Positions 33,806 to 43,581 of a DNA stretch of 64,000 nt are shown here, one piece after another. The position numbers and the translations under genes are program-made. The number at the start of each line of letters is the position of its first letter. Position 1 is the first letter of the stretch. Below the pieces are notes generated by a model. The model had not been told where the DNA came from and did not search any database. It saw only the letters and a program-made list of their open reading frames with translations. The DNA is from Marivirga atlantica (GTDB lineage Bacteria > Bacteroidota > Bacteroidia > Cytophagales > Cyclobacteriaceae): positions 868,001 to 932,000 of the forward strand of contig NZ_JAERQG010000002.1 in NCBI RefSeq assembly GCF_016734805.1. The letters are read 5' to 3'.

Positions 33806-35800
33806 ATGTCTGAACAGACAATTGACGATATAAACCAATCCCGCCTTAAAGAACTTCTTAATGATTTCTTTGAAGCTACTTCGCTGACTAAGCCAGATAA
33901 AGCCAATAAGCTCATGAATCAGATTGATATTATGGCTGATTCTAAATTAGGGATAGAATGCATTTACAGCTATGTTCCTAGCTTAACAGAGGCAGGCATT
34001 TTTGATGGATCTCCCTGGGCTGATCCTTCTAAATTGGTTCCTAATCTGGCAAATGGAACTTTAAAGAGCGGACATCCAAATAGCACCATAGAATTGCTGA
34101 GTGAACTGCGCTTAATGGCCATTGTTAATGGAGATTTAGATAATGGGCAAATAGAGCCAGATGAAGCTAGTAATTATCTGCAAGAGATAATCGTAGCTAA
34201 TTTGGAGTTTGTTTTTAATGAGCCTCAGGAAGAAACTCGCTTGATGATGAGTGATCATGAACTCGTCAAAGTGCATTCATTATTTAAATTCATAATTGAT
34301 AAAGTTGATCTGGAGCAGGTAAAGGAGAAGCTTTCAGAGGAACTTACCCTGATATGCGCCCAGCGTCCCGTAGTAACGGAGAAGCAGCGAAACATTATTG
34401 CTTTGGTTAAGGAGAAATTGGACTTAGATGCCTATAAACCCGAAGATCGCAAACTACTGCGTTTTCAAAAATGTATATACAGTCCAACAGAAGGTTCAGC
34501 TGATAAGCCTTTAGATGAATACGGTCATTATCTTAAAACCTTAACCAAGGCAGAACTTTATGCCGAGGCTCAGGAAATGAGTAGCCGGATGTTAGAGTTT
34601 GGCTTGGTTAGTCAGTATCAGGGAATTTTATTGCTCCATTTAGTGCGTAATGAGTTTCATCAGATCGTCCCGATCTGTTTGGGTTTAAACCCTGTTGGAG
34701 AGGCCAAATGGAATGAGAATATAGCTTTTGTTTCAGACTTAATTAAAGATACCGTTCATCCTTACAATTGCCAGTGCATCTATGGTTTGGCGAAGATGCT
34801 TGAAAATGGTGTTTTAGGCAGAGAAGCCGTTCGTAGTAGTTTGTCGAATCTGGCTACAAGTCGAATTCACCTAAAAGTGGAAGAGCGAATTGATAAATCT
34901 ACGCGTAAAAAGAGCAAAGACGTTAGCTCAAGACAATACTTAATGGGTTCACTGTTTAGAATATTGGGTCAGCCGCTTGGTGTCGGTCAAGGGAATAATC
35001 CAACTTGCCAGTCAGCCAGAGGTATAAGTATGTGGAGTAAACATTCTCCGGCAAAACTGATCAATATGGTACAAACAGTTGCTGTACATGATGATATCAG
35101 CTTTCGTTTTGAAGGGCAAGAGATTAAAGCATCAGAAACCATTGAAGGTCTTGTTCATAATTTGGATTACAATTTAGATGCTGTTTCAGTTACCCTTGTA
35201 CCATTATTGGATAAGGTATACAATGAAATGATGCGTAGAGCAGCCGGCAGGGGTGATGATCCGCATAAATGGGTAAACCCTGCGCTATATGGCCAATGGA
35301 TTTTAATAGGGTTTGCTTCTGCTTACGATTATCTATCTAATGCCATAGTGGACTTTGACGGATTTACCAGAATATTTTATGGCATGTGTCACCCTGAATA
35401 TAATGGTCAGCATCAGTTAATTTATCCTAATCCCATAGGCATCTTTATTACCTCTTCAAAAGGAGAGTTTTTGGGTTTTCATGCTGTTTCTTTATTAAGA
35501 GTAGCAAAAGATGATAACAAAGAATACAGAGCCTATTTTTTAAATCCTAATAATGAGGGAAGACAAGATTGGGGACAAGGTATAAAACCATCTGTTTTCG
35601 GAAATGGGGAAATAGCAGGAGAATCATCTTTGCCACTTCATCAATTTGCTGCAAGAGTGTATGCATTTCACTACAATAATTTATCACAAGTCAGCAAGCA
35701 GATGGAAATTCCTGATTCAGAAATTCAGAAAGTAAAAAAATTAGCGAAGGAGAGTTGGGGGCAGGCTTACACATGGTTAGAAACTAAAAAACAATGGTAA
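33806..35800 (+). CDS. Uncharacterised protein with a papain-like cysteine peptidase or transferase core
   Basis: The protein has 664 residues. Residues 1-370 are mainly helical with no motif I know. From residue 388 a papain-like signature appears: GVGQGNNPTCQSARGI has Gln395 and Cys401 at the Q-x5-C spacing of papain. GFHAV has His559 in the HAV setting, and FLNPNNEGRQDWG has Asn580. The order Q, C, H, N matches the oxyanion Gln and catalytic triad. No signal peptide is present, so it is cytosolic. The stop overlaps the start of alr by 7 bp, and an ATP-grasp ligase lies upstream. A role cleaving or transferring an amide made by the ligase is inferred; the fold is called by eye. Confidence 0.6.
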   Translation: MSEQTIDDINQSRLKELLNDFFEATSLTKPDKANKLMNQIDIMADSKLGIECIYSYVPSLTEAGIFDGSPWADPSKLVPNLANGTLKSGHPNSTIELLSELRLMAIVNGDLDNGQIEPDEASNYLQEIIVANLEFVFNEPQEETRLMMSDHELVKVHSLFKFIIDKVDLEQVKEKLSEELTLICAQRPVVTEKQRNIIALVKEKLDLDAYKPEDRKLLRFQKCIYSPTEGSADKPLDEYGHYLKTLTKAELYAEAQEMSSRMLEFGLVSQYQGILLLHLVRNEFHQIVPICLGLNPVGEAKWNENIAFVSDLIKDTVHPYNCQCIYGLAKMLENGVLGREAVRSSLSNLATSRIHLKVEERIDKSTRKKSKDVSSRQYLMGSLFRILGQPLGVGQGNNPTCQSARGISMWSKHSPAKLINMVQTVAVHDDISFRFEGQEIKASETIEGLVHNLDYNLDAVSVTLVPLLDKVYNEMMRRAAGRGDDPHKWVNPALYGQWILIGFASAYDYLSNAIVDFDGFTRIFYGMCHPEYNGQHQLIYPNPIGIFITSSKGEFLGFHAVSLLRVAKDDNKEYRAYFLNPNNEGRQDWGQGIKPSVFGNGEIAGESSLPLHQFAARVYAFHYNNLSQVSKQMEIPDSEIQKVKKLAKESWGQAYTWLETKKQW

Positions 35801-36951
35801 AACACTCATCTAGGATTGAACTAAAACAATCAGCTTATAAAAATAATGTTAATTTCATCAGAAAGAAGATAGGAGCGCATCCCATTTTATCTTCGGTAGT
35901 TAAAGCTAATGCTTACGGTCATGGCATACATTCATTTGTGCCAATGGCTGAAAAATGCGGTGTCAAGCATTTTTCTGTTGCTTCATCTTTTGAGGCTGAA
36001 GAAGTTTTAGAGGTCTGCCAACCTGATACTGATATCATGATAATGGGTATTATCTATGAAGAGGATATTCCTTGGGCAGTAGAGCATAACATTTCTTTCT
36101 TTGTCTATAATTATGATCGGCTTGCACTTTCTTTGGCGGCCGCTGAGCAAGTAGGAAAGCCTGCAAAAGTGCATATAGAAGTGGAAACAGGGGCAAACAG
36201 AACTGGTATGCAGGCGGATGAATTCCCAAAGGCCCTGACATTCTTAAGAAAGCATAAAGACAAAGTGGAGTTTGAAGGACTATGTACACATTTCGGTGGT
36301 GCAGAAAGTATTTCAAATCAGTTTAAAATTGATCAGCAGCATGCCAGGTATAAAGAGTTTTTAAAACAGTGTAAGAGCAAAAAGATTGAACCAAGGCTTA
36401 GACACATCGCCTGTTCTGCAGCAGCTCTTGCCATGCCTGATACGGTTTATGATTTAGTGAGAATTGGTGTGGCACAATATGGATTTTGGCCTAGTCCTGA
36501 TATTTATTTTCACCACTTAAATGAAGTCGGCAAAAAGTCTGATGGCGCCCTCAAAAGAGTGTTTTCATGGAAAACAGACATCATGGATATCCGTGACGTG
36601 AAAGAAGGTGAGTTTATTGGTTATGGAACCTCTTACCAGGCTTCACATAATATGAAGATAGCAGTTATACCGCTGGGATATTCTAATGGTTACCCAAGGG
36701 CATTATCTAACAGAGGCTTTGTGCTTATTAATGGTAAAAAGGCGCCAATAGTGGGACTTATCAACATGAACCTGTTTATGGTGGATATTACCTATATCAA
36801 GGATGTTTCAGTAGGAGATGAGGTGGTGTTAATTGGTCGGCAGAAGAATAATGTGATCAACGTAGCCAGCTTTACGAACAGCACCATGCTTTTGAATAAC
36901 GAAATGCTGAGTCGATTGCCTGCAGCTATACCTAGGAAGGTGGTTAAGTAA
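35794..36951 (+). CDS. alr: Alanine racemase (stand-alone Alr type)
   Basis: The protein has 385 residues. The PLP lysine is Lys37 in SVVKANAYGHG; Arg136 lies in ETGANRTGM, Arg223 in LVRIGVAQYG, and the second catalytic base Tyr281 in GYGTSY. It is a full-length class III-fold racemase converting L- and D-alanine or a close relative. It overlaps the papain-like gene by 7 bp, so translation is probably coupled. Bacteroidota usually carry Alr fused to MurF for cell-wall synthesis; a separate copy in this operon suggests a dedicated role. Substrate specificity beyond alanine is open. Confidence 0.88.
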   Translation: MVKHSSRIELKQSAYKNNVNFIRKKIGAHPILSSVVKANAYGHGIHSFVPMAEKCGVKHFSVASSFEAEEVLEVCQPDTDIMIMGIIYEEDIPWAVEHNISFFVYNYDRLALSLAAAEQVGKPAKVHIEVETGANRTGMQADEFPKALTFLRKHKDKVEFEGLCTHFGGAESISNQFKIDQQHARYKEFLKQCKSKKIEPRLRHIACSAAALAMPDTVYDLVRIGVAQYGFWPSPDIYFHHLNEVGKKSDGALKRVFSWKTDIMDIRDVKEGEFIGYGTSYQASHNMKIAVIPLGYSNGYPRALSNRGFVLINGKKAPIVGLINMNLFMVDITYIKDVSVGDEVVLIGRQKNNVINVASFTNSTMLLNNEMLSRLPAAIPRKVVK

Positions 36952-37153
36952 TTTGATATTATGTTCATTATACAAAAAATGAAAATCAAACTTGATGATT
37001 AATTTACAGTAACTCAAATCCAAGTCACATAAAAGAGTTGAATATTACTTAAAACTATATGGGTTAATTGATTCACTTTTTTAATTTCTCTTTTGGATTG
37101 GCTTAATTTGCACTAAGACTAATAGCATTAACACATTTAGAAATCCTAATTAG

Positions 37154-38224
37154 ATGAAAATATATTCAACACGAATAATGAAAATAGGAATTAATAGAAT
37201 CACAATACTTTCACTTTTTTTACTTTTCCTTAGTTCATGTAAAACAGAAGAAACAATTCAAAATAATTTACAAGCCAGCTTTCCAGAAGGTGTCAAGTTA
37301 TTTTTAAATGGGGAGAATTATGAGGTAAGTAATATTCTCCCTGGAGACACTTTATCAATAGAATTTTTATTGGAGGCCAATTGTAATGATAAGGCTACTC
37401 TTGAGACTGTAACTTTTAGTTTGAATGAAATATCTGGTGTACCAAATTTAGATATTAATGAAGAGGTTAGAAAGGTAATAAACGTAATAGAAAGGGAAGA
37501 CGTTATTAATGAGACATTTGATAAGCGTTTCTCTAAGCTTATGAAGTATGATATTGTCATCCCCGTGTTTAATAATGATTTTATTAATGGATATACCTTT
37601 GATTTAAATATAACAGCGAATTTTAGTGATAACACAAATGAGAGTCTGATAGTGAACGGTGTTGATTTAAAGGGTAAAATAACTCAAAAAGAAACTATCA
37701 GTATCAATAGTGGTGGACTATCTTTTAAGTTTAAACTTTACAATAACTATGTTGGTAAATCATTGGATGATCCGAAGGGATTAGGTTTTAATATATTTGA
37801 GCAAAAATATACAAATATTGCCTGTGAATTAGATACCTCTTGCACTTATGGTTTATACAAGTCAACTCTGTTAAGCCTGACTTATAATGCAGAGGTTAAT
37901 CAAAACGCGGAATTGTTTACTTCATCTTTTGGACATTTAGATCAGAGCATAGTTTCTTTTGAGAAAATAAGTGAATATAATTGGGAAAGAAATTTTATTT
38001 ATCCGTCATCGGAAGTTATAAATGTTGGGAATGTTGTCAGTAATCCGATTGAAGGAGATGTTTACAGACTTCGCTATAACTCGAACCTCGATGCCTACAT
38101 TGGAATGGTAAGAGTGATTTCAATATATGAAGATGAAAAAGAAGGTTTTGTTGAATTTGAGGTTTACATTAATAATTTTTACATGAATTTGTATGATGAG
38201 AATTTTAATAGTGTAACCAATTAA
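37154..38224 (+). CDS. Lipoprotein of unknown function
   Basis: The protein has 356 residues. An N-terminal signal ends in a lipobox (FLSSC); a second ATG at 37178 gives a more compact signal and may be the real start. The mature part is beta-rich and Asn/Asp-rich, with Ig-like or TANFOR-style strands (FDLNITANFSDNTNESL, YRLRYNSNLDAYIGMVR), and a repeated phrase of the type F.L...NN. It is surface or periplasmic. No family is recognised. It is convergent with the histidine kinase gene. Confidence 0.7.
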   Translation: MKIYSTRIMKIGINRITILSLFLLFLSSCKTEETIQNNLQASFPEGVKLFLNGENYEVSNILPGDTLSIEFLLEANCNDKATLETVTFSLNEISGVPNLDINEEVRKVINVIEREDVINETFDKRFSKLMKYDIVIPVFNNDFINGYTFDLNITANFSDNTNESLIVNGVDLKGKITQKETISINSGGLSFKFKLYNNYVGKSLDDPKGLGFNIFEQKYTNIACELDTSCTYGLYKSTLLSLTYNAEVNQNAELFTSSFGHLDQSIVSFEKISEYNWERNFIYPSSEVINVGNVVSNPIEGDVYRLRYNSNLDAYIGMVRVISIYEDEKEGFVEFEVYINNFYMNLYDENFNSVTN

Positions 38225-38278
38225 ATACAGATTTTTATTCTTTCTATCGTACGTTTCTACACTATTAGGTAATTATTA

Positions 38279-39934
38279 TTAACTGGAAGTATTTTTAGAG
38301 ATTTTGATGATAAAAGTAGAGCCGGAGCCTATCTGGCTTTTTATATCAAAATCACAATTATTCTTTTTCAGCAGTTCTGTCACCATTGATAAACCTATTC
38401 CTGTTCCTTTTTCCCCTGTACTTCCTATACCGGGTTCAACTAATTTGCCTTCCTTAATTTGATTGATTTTATCCAATGAAATTCCTTCCCCTTCGTCTGT
38501 TACCGCTATGCAAACATATTCTTTATCTTCTAATTCATTAATAATGACCTGACCTTTGGGTGGTGAAAACTTGATGGCATTTTGTATTATATTCCGTAAG
38601 CAAATTTTGATATGATCCGGGTCGGCTGAAACCATATTAGTTTCTAATTCATTAGAAATTTTCAGCTTCTTCACCTTTATCACAGGCCTGTTAAAAGTGA
38701 TAATTTCATCAACCATCATTTTAATGTCAAACATGCTTGAGCTAGCCTGAATATCTGAAAGATTGGCTTTTGACCATTGAAGTAGATCAGTAATAGTATC
38801 CTTGATAGGTAAAAATCTAGTCTTCAAATTTTCAATAAAGGACTCGTAATTTTCTGAAGTGATAATTTGATACTTTGTTGAATTCAGAATTGATTCGAAG
38901 GTATTTAGCGGGCTTCTTAAATCATGCGATATAATCGAAAAGATTCGATCTTTAGACTTATTAGCCAACTCAAGTTGCTGTTTAATGTTCTCTAATTCAG
39001 CTACATTGCCTATATAACCTGAAACTGCGATTACTTCTCCATTTTTATCCAAAATTGGATTGGCACGTCCATAACCCACAAAGTATGAATCATTAGCAAG
39101 GGCTAATTCCTTTTTAGTTTTAATGGATTTCTTACTATCAATTACTTCTTTAACAATTTCTTCTTGCCAATCAGCCACATCTGCGGGCATTATTTCATGT
39201 GCATGCTTGCCTATTATTTCAGATCGTTTCTTATTAAAAGCTTTTTCATAAAATTTATTAACAACTTTGAAAGTGCCGTCAGGATTAAACAGGGCTACAA
39301 ATACAGACAAATTATCTATGGTATCGTACAAATCTTTCTGAGAGGCTGAGATGTCTTTCACTGATTTCATCAGAACATTATTAAAGAATAATAAAAACAA
39401 ATAAAGCAGTATGGCTAAAACTACTGTGTTCTGGATGGTGATGAAAAAGCTTTGATCAAATCCTTCAGGCTTAAAATATTGTCTGTAAAACTTTAAAGAT
39501 ACAATCACTAAAAAGATACCCCAATAACTGCGATGCTTGGCATTGCTGGTATACAATAGTATACTAACAGCCATCATAGCGTATAAAATATTTTCCACTT
39601 CCGTGAATAAATTTTGATTGTAGGCATTAATAGAAAGGAGAATGACTATAATAGAAGTAAATATGATGTAGTAAGTTTTAGCTATAGCATGCTGTTTTCG
39701 GTAAACAAAAATGAAGTTTAAAGATAAGATGACGGCACCACTGAAAATAATGGCCGATTGTATCCAAAGAGCTTCGAACAAGGTGATAACAGTCATAATT
39801 AAGCAAATAAATGTTACTATAATTATCAATCTGTTAAGTAACTGAACTCGGCTTTTATCCAGTCTGTTAAGCTCGTGATTAACAGAAAGGTTAATTAATC
39901 TTTTGATAATGAGATTAATCGATAACTTAGACAT
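38279..39934 (-). CDS. PAS-domain membrane histidine kinase
   Basis: The protein has 551 residues. Six or so N-terminal membrane helices (about 25-185) precede a PAS domain (about 195-310: FVALFNPDGTFKVVNKFYEKAF, then GYGRANPI and VSGYIGNV). HisKA has the phospho-acceptor FSIISHDLRSPLN. The HATPase domain has NIIQNAIKF, DEGEGIS and GTGIGLSMV. No response regulator lies beside it. The signal is unknown, though PAS plus membrane helices suggest sensing at or in the membrane. Confidence 0.93.
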   Translation of the reverse strand: MSKLSINLIIKRLINLSVNHELNRLDKSRVQLLNRLIIIVTFICLIMTVITLFEALWIQSAIIFSGAVILSLNFIFVYRKQHAIAKTYYIIFTSIIVILLSINAYNQNLFTEVENILYAMMAVSILLYTSNAKHRSYWGIFLVIVSLKFYRQYFKPEGFDQSFFITIQNTVVLAILLYLFLLFFNNVLMKSVKDISASQKDLYDTIDNLSVFVALFNPDGTFKVVNKFYEKAFNKKRSEIIGKHAHEIMPADVADWQEEIVKEVIDSKKSIKTKKELALANDSYFVGYGRANPILDKNGEVIAVSGYIGNVAELENIKQQLELANKSKDRIFSIISHDLRSPLNTFESILNSTKYQIITSENYESFIENLKTRFLPIKDTITDLLQWSKANLSDIQASSSMFDIKMMVDEIITFNRPVIKVKKLKISNELETNMVSADPDHIKICLRNIIQNAIKFSPPKGQVIINELEDKEYVCIAVTDEGEGISLDKINQIKEGKLVEPGIGSTGEKGTGIGLSMVTELLKKNNCDFDIKSQIGSGSTFIIKISKNTSS

Positions 39935-40029
39935 AACTGCTATTCCCCCACTTTAAGATAGCAGATTAGATTTTAAAAAACAGTCAGATTGAACTTTTTA
40001 AAGATGGGCTTGGTCGAATTATGTTAGTG

Positions 40030-40052
40030 AGAGGTGCCTCTAACATAGAGGC
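40030..40052. promoter_or_regulatory. Three-part AGAGG/CCTCT element with competing hairpins
   Basis: AGAGG (40030-40034), CCTCT (40037-40041) and AGAGG (40047-40051) allow two exclusive hairpins; the second, GCCTCTA with TAGAGGC, has a perfect 7-bp stem with an ACA loop. The element lies in the spacer between the divergent histidine kinase and ICMT-like genes, where an operator or attenuator could act. No protein-binding consensus is recognised. Confidence 0.35.
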
Positions 40053-40229
40053 TTAGTTTTCAAGGAATAAACAAATTTCAAATTATTGCTGTAAAAAACA
40101 CAGAATATATTAGAATGGTAAAATTCCTTTAAACAAGAAAGTTATCATTTTTAACATTTTTCTCTATTGATATACCTTATTTCCTACGAATATCTGTAAT
40201 TTGCGCACTTTTATAACAGTAATTACAAT

Positions 40230-40970
40230 ATGGCATTACAAGAGGAATTAGAACAACAAGGTGTTTGGCTTTTCAGATATCGCGGTACTTTACCTATAAT
40301 AATTTTATTAATTGGCTTAGCGCTTTATTTTTATACTTCTTTGCATCCAGAATTATTTTTAATTCAGGATACCCAGATAAAAAATTATTACCTAATATTT
40401 TGCATAGCAATTAGCCTTTTAGGACAGTATATAAGAGCCTACACGGTTGGTTATACACCACCAAATACATCTGGTAGAAATGTAGCAAGACAAGTTGCCG
40501 ATACCTTAAATACCACTGGTATATATTCAACTGTAAGACATCCGCTTTATGTAGGTAATTTTTTTATGTGGTGGGGACCTGCTCTAATGACAGAAAATAT
40601 ATGGTTTAATGTGGCCTTTATATTGTTCTATTGGGTGTATTATGAAAGAATTATGTTTGCTGAAGAACAATTCTTAAGAAGGAAATTTGGAGAAGTTTAT
40701 GTTAAATGGTCCGAACATACTCCGGCCTTCATACCAAGTTTCAAAAACTTTGTTAAACCAAACCGAGAATTTAGCTGGAAAAAAGTGCTTAAAAAGGAAA
40801 AGAATGGCTTCGCGGCAATTTTTATTATTTTCTTTTTATTTGATGCTGGTGCAAACCTTTTACAAGGAAGCTATGAGTTTAATATTTATTTAACAGTAGC
40901 GTGCATTGCATCAATAGTGCTATACATTATTCTTAAATTATTAAAGAAATCGAAGTTGCTGGCAGAATAA
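40230..40970 (+). CDS. Isoprenylcysteine/phospholipid carboxyl-methyltransferase-like membrane protein
   Basis: The 246 residues contain about five or six membrane helices. The ICMT/PEMT signature is clear: STVRHPLYVGNFFMWWG (SAM-binding RHPxYxG) and EEQFLRRKFGEVYVKWSEHTPAFIP, the conserved E-x2-L...FG..Y..Y...TP.FIP ending. In bacteria these enzymes methylate membrane lipids or small substrates, not prenylated proteins. The family is confident; the substrate is unknown. An intrinsic terminator follows at 41057-41087. Confidence 0.88.
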   Translation: MALQEELEQQGVWLFRYRGTLPIIILLIGLALYFYTSLHPELFLIQDTQIKNYYLIFCIAISLLGQYIRAYTVGYTPPNTSGRNVARQVADTLNTTGIYSTVRHPLYVGNFFMWWGPALMTENIWFNVAFILFYWVYYERIMFAEEQFLRRKFGEVYVKWSEHTPAFIPSFKNFVKPNREFSWKKVLKKEKNGFAAIFIIFFLFDAGANLLQGSYEFNIYLTVACIASIVLYIILKLLKKSKLLAE

Positions 40971-41056
40971 AGTAGGATGTCAGAAGGTAGGCCTTAATAT
41001 TTTGAAGGAGTTAATTATTAAACGACTAAGGCAAGTCTAAAAGTTAATGAATATGC

Positions 41057-41087
41057 AAAGCATCAGTTTAATGGCTGATGCTTTTTT
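41057..41087 (+). terminator. Intrinsic terminator of the ICMT-like gene
   Basis: AAAGCATCAG and CTGATGCTTT form a perfect 10-bp stem with an 8-nt loop, followed by a T6 tract, about 87 bp after the stop codon. Confidence 0.9.
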
Positions 41088-41236
41088 GTTGAGCGGTCTT
41101 TAACTTTAAAGTCTAATAGCTCTCCACTGGTCTTGTTTCCGATAAAACAAGAGGAGTAGTATGACTTAGTGTTCGGCCACATTCCAAATGAGGCCGAGAA
41201 GGTTTTAGCATTTAAAAGATTCTTGTAGGATAAAAT

Positions 41237-43561
41237 TTACTTTTTCAGTCTATCAAGCTCTTGCTGAAGCTTTGTCACTTGTTCTTCAGCACGTTTGAGA
41301 TCAGTAATATCTCTGGAAACTGTAGAAATACCAATTACTTCACCTTGATCATTAGAAATAGGCTCACAACGAGTTTCTATGGTTAGGTTACCGGAAGGTA
41401 ATTCTCGGATTTCTTCAATGCGCAATTTCTCACCAGCCAGAGCTTTGTCATACCTTTCCTTCCACTTGTTTAATTGGTCTTTAGGAAGGATGTCAAGAAT
41501 ATTAACTCCAGGCCTTAAATCAATATTAGATTGCGCAAATCGCTGCTTGAGCACATCATTTACTACTAAAATTTCATAGTTGGCATCTATAGCAAAGAAG
41601 GTGTCTTCTGTGTTATTGATCATGGCATCCATCACGAAACCTCTTCTTTCCATTTTTTGAGTGATTTCCTCCCTTTCTTGTTCAAGCTTTTTCTCGTGGG
41701 TAATATCTCTTGAAAAGATAGAAGCCCCTGTAGTGTTTCCGTGGCTATCTTTTATAGGATTAATGTCATAGTGCCTATAGCTGTTTTCGCCCTTAACAGA
41801 ACTTTTAATAGTGAATGAAAGTCGCTCTCCGGCAAAAGCTCTGTCATAATAGGCTTTCCATTCGTCACGAACATCACCCAGCATATCTAGTGCATTATGG
41901 CCTTCTTTCATTATTTCATACTGAGTGCCTTTGTACCTGTCTTTTATTACCTGATTCATTACCAAAATGGTGTAATCAGTATCAATCAAGATAATGGAAT
42001 CAGAAGTATTGTTAATGAGTGCATTTAAGGAAGTTTCCTTTTGTTCCATTTCTGCTTGTGCTCTAGCCATTTCTTCTTGAGTGGCTTCCATTTCCTCCAT
42101 GTTTTGGCGCATCTCCTCTTCCTGCGAACGCATCTGTTCAGTCATTTCCTGCGACTCTTGAAGTAATTTTCTGGTACGCTCATTTGTTTTGGTATTGGCT
42201 ATTGTAGAAGCGATGTTTTCACCCAGTTTCTCAACAAATTCAATTTTATAAGCAGGTATTTTATCAATTGAAGCAATTTCTACAACTCCTCTTATCTCTT
42301 CATTAATTTTAAGTGGAACGATTAACACTGCTCGAGGAAGGGTTTCGCCTAAACCTGATTTAATTTCCACATAATTTTCAGGTACTTCGGTCAGATAAAT
42401 TTTATCACCTTCCTGAACTACCTGACCGACAAGGCCTTCGCCAATACTTAACTCTTGCTTAATTCTTTTTCTGCGTTCGTAGGCATAAGCTGCCTCAAGT
42501 ACAATTTTCGTTTCTTCGTCCTTATTATTAGCATCTGTTAGTACAAATAGAGCTCCCTGGTTGGCGCCTATATATTTCACTAAATTAGATATAATCAGAA
42601 AAGAAAGGTCTTGAATATTATCATTATTGGTTCTTAAGATATCAGCAAATTTTGCCAATCCTTCCGTTACCCAATTACGCTCTTGGTCTGCTTTAGCTGA
42701 CTCCTGCATCTGATCACGCATTTGTAACAATGAGTTGGCCAGCGCATTATCATTTTCATCTATTCCTTCAAATTTGGCATCAAGCTTTCCCTCTCCAATC
42801 TTCTTAGTGAAATTTGTTGCATTCTTTAAAATATCAGCAAGCGCATTGGTATTTTTAGCGATATACCCAACCTCATTTCGGGTATTATAATCAATTTTAT
42901 CAGCTAAGTTACCTTTAGCTAACTCTCTTGAAGCCAATGAAACTTTATAGATAGGCCCCAAAATTAGATAGCGCATAATCAAAATAATCATGACTATTAA
43001 AAAGGATACGTACAGCATGATAATGACGGTAGCAATATTTTTCTTGCGCTCCTCCTTGATAGTTAGGTTTACTACCTCTTCCTGTACTTTGCTAATTTCC
43101 TTTTCAAAGCCTGCGTAAAGATCACTTAATGCTTTATTATTACCACTAGACTTGAAATCATCAGTCTGCCAATTATATAAGGAGGTTTTATAGTTATCCC
43201 AGGCTGTTCTTAAGTTGCTCATGGCGGCTAAATAATCTTTATCCTCAACAGCCTTAATTTTCACTGCTTTGTCGTTGTAGGTGAGTTCTCCGCCTCTATG
43301 GAAAACATATATTAGCTTATCTATCTTTTTAATATGTTGATCAAATTTATTATTGTCATCAGCAAGGTTGTCAGGAGCCAAGGGTTGGACAATCAAATTG
43401 AGATTAGTCAAATATTGATTGCGAAGGATGGTTTTTTTTGTAAAACCGAGTTGGGTTAAAACTATGAATGTAGCAATTGCTAAAATAATTGTACCTAAGC
43501 CTACCAAATAGGCAAGATTTCTAATTTTCCAATCCTTTAATGGTCTTTTGAACAACCTCAT
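41237..43561 (-). CDS. HAMP-GAF-PAS-PAS sensor without an output domain
   Basis: The protein has 774 residues. Helix 1 (about 15-35) and helix 2 (about 185-207) enclose a helical periplasmic region. HAMP follows (GPIYKVSLASRELAKGNLA), then a GAF domain (about 305-450, with SIGEGLVGQVVQEGDKIYL). A Glu-rich coiled coil leads to two PAS domains (about 510-620 and 640-760, each with an S-box such as GASIFSRDI), and a leucine-rich tail ends the protein. There is no HisKA, GGDEF, EAL or MA domain. It may signal through a partner or bind a kinase. It lies 20 bp after a lipoprotein gene. Confidence 0.88.
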   Translation of the reverse strand: MRLFKRPLKDWKIRNLAYLVGLGTIILAIATFIVLTQLGFTKKTILRNQYLTNLNLIVQPLAPDNLADDNNKFDQHIKKIDKLIYVFHRGGELTYNDKAVKIKAVEDKDYLAAMSNLRTAWDNYKTSLYNWQTDDFKSSGNNKALSDLYAGFEKEISKVQEEVVNLTIKEERKKNIATVIIMLYVSFLIVMIILIMRYLILGPIYKVSLASRELAKGNLADKIDYNTRNEVGYIAKNTNALADILKNATNFTKKIGEGKLDAKFEGIDENDNALANSLLQMRDQMQESAKADQERNWVTEGLAKFADILRTNNDNIQDLSFLIISNLVKYIGANQGALFVLTDANNKDEETKIVLEAAYAYERRKRIKQELSIGEGLVGQVVQEGDKIYLTEVPENYVEIKSGLGETLPRAVLIVPLKINEEIRGVVEIASIDKIPAYKIEFVEKLGENIASTIANTKTNERTRKLLQESQEMTEQMRSQEEEMRQNMEEMEATQEEMARAQAEMEQKETSLNALINNTSDSIILIDTDYTILVMNQVIKDRYKGTQYEIMKEGHNALDMLGDVRDEWKAYYDRAFAGERLSFTIKSSVKGENSYRHYDINPIKDSHGNTTGASIFSRDITHEKKLEQEREEITQKMERRGFVMDAMINNTEDTFFAIDANYEILVVNDVLKQRFAQSNIDLRPGVNILDILPKDQLNKWKERYDKALAGEKLRIEEIRELPSGNLTIETRCEPISNDQGEVIGISTVSRDITDLKRAEEQVTKLQQELDRLKK

Positions 43562-43581
43562 AAGCTTTTTACTTGGCTTTA

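Noticed and set aside
35794-36951. MurF-Alr fusion
   Set aside because: The protein has only the racemase part (385 residues); the preceding gene has no MurF ligase motif.
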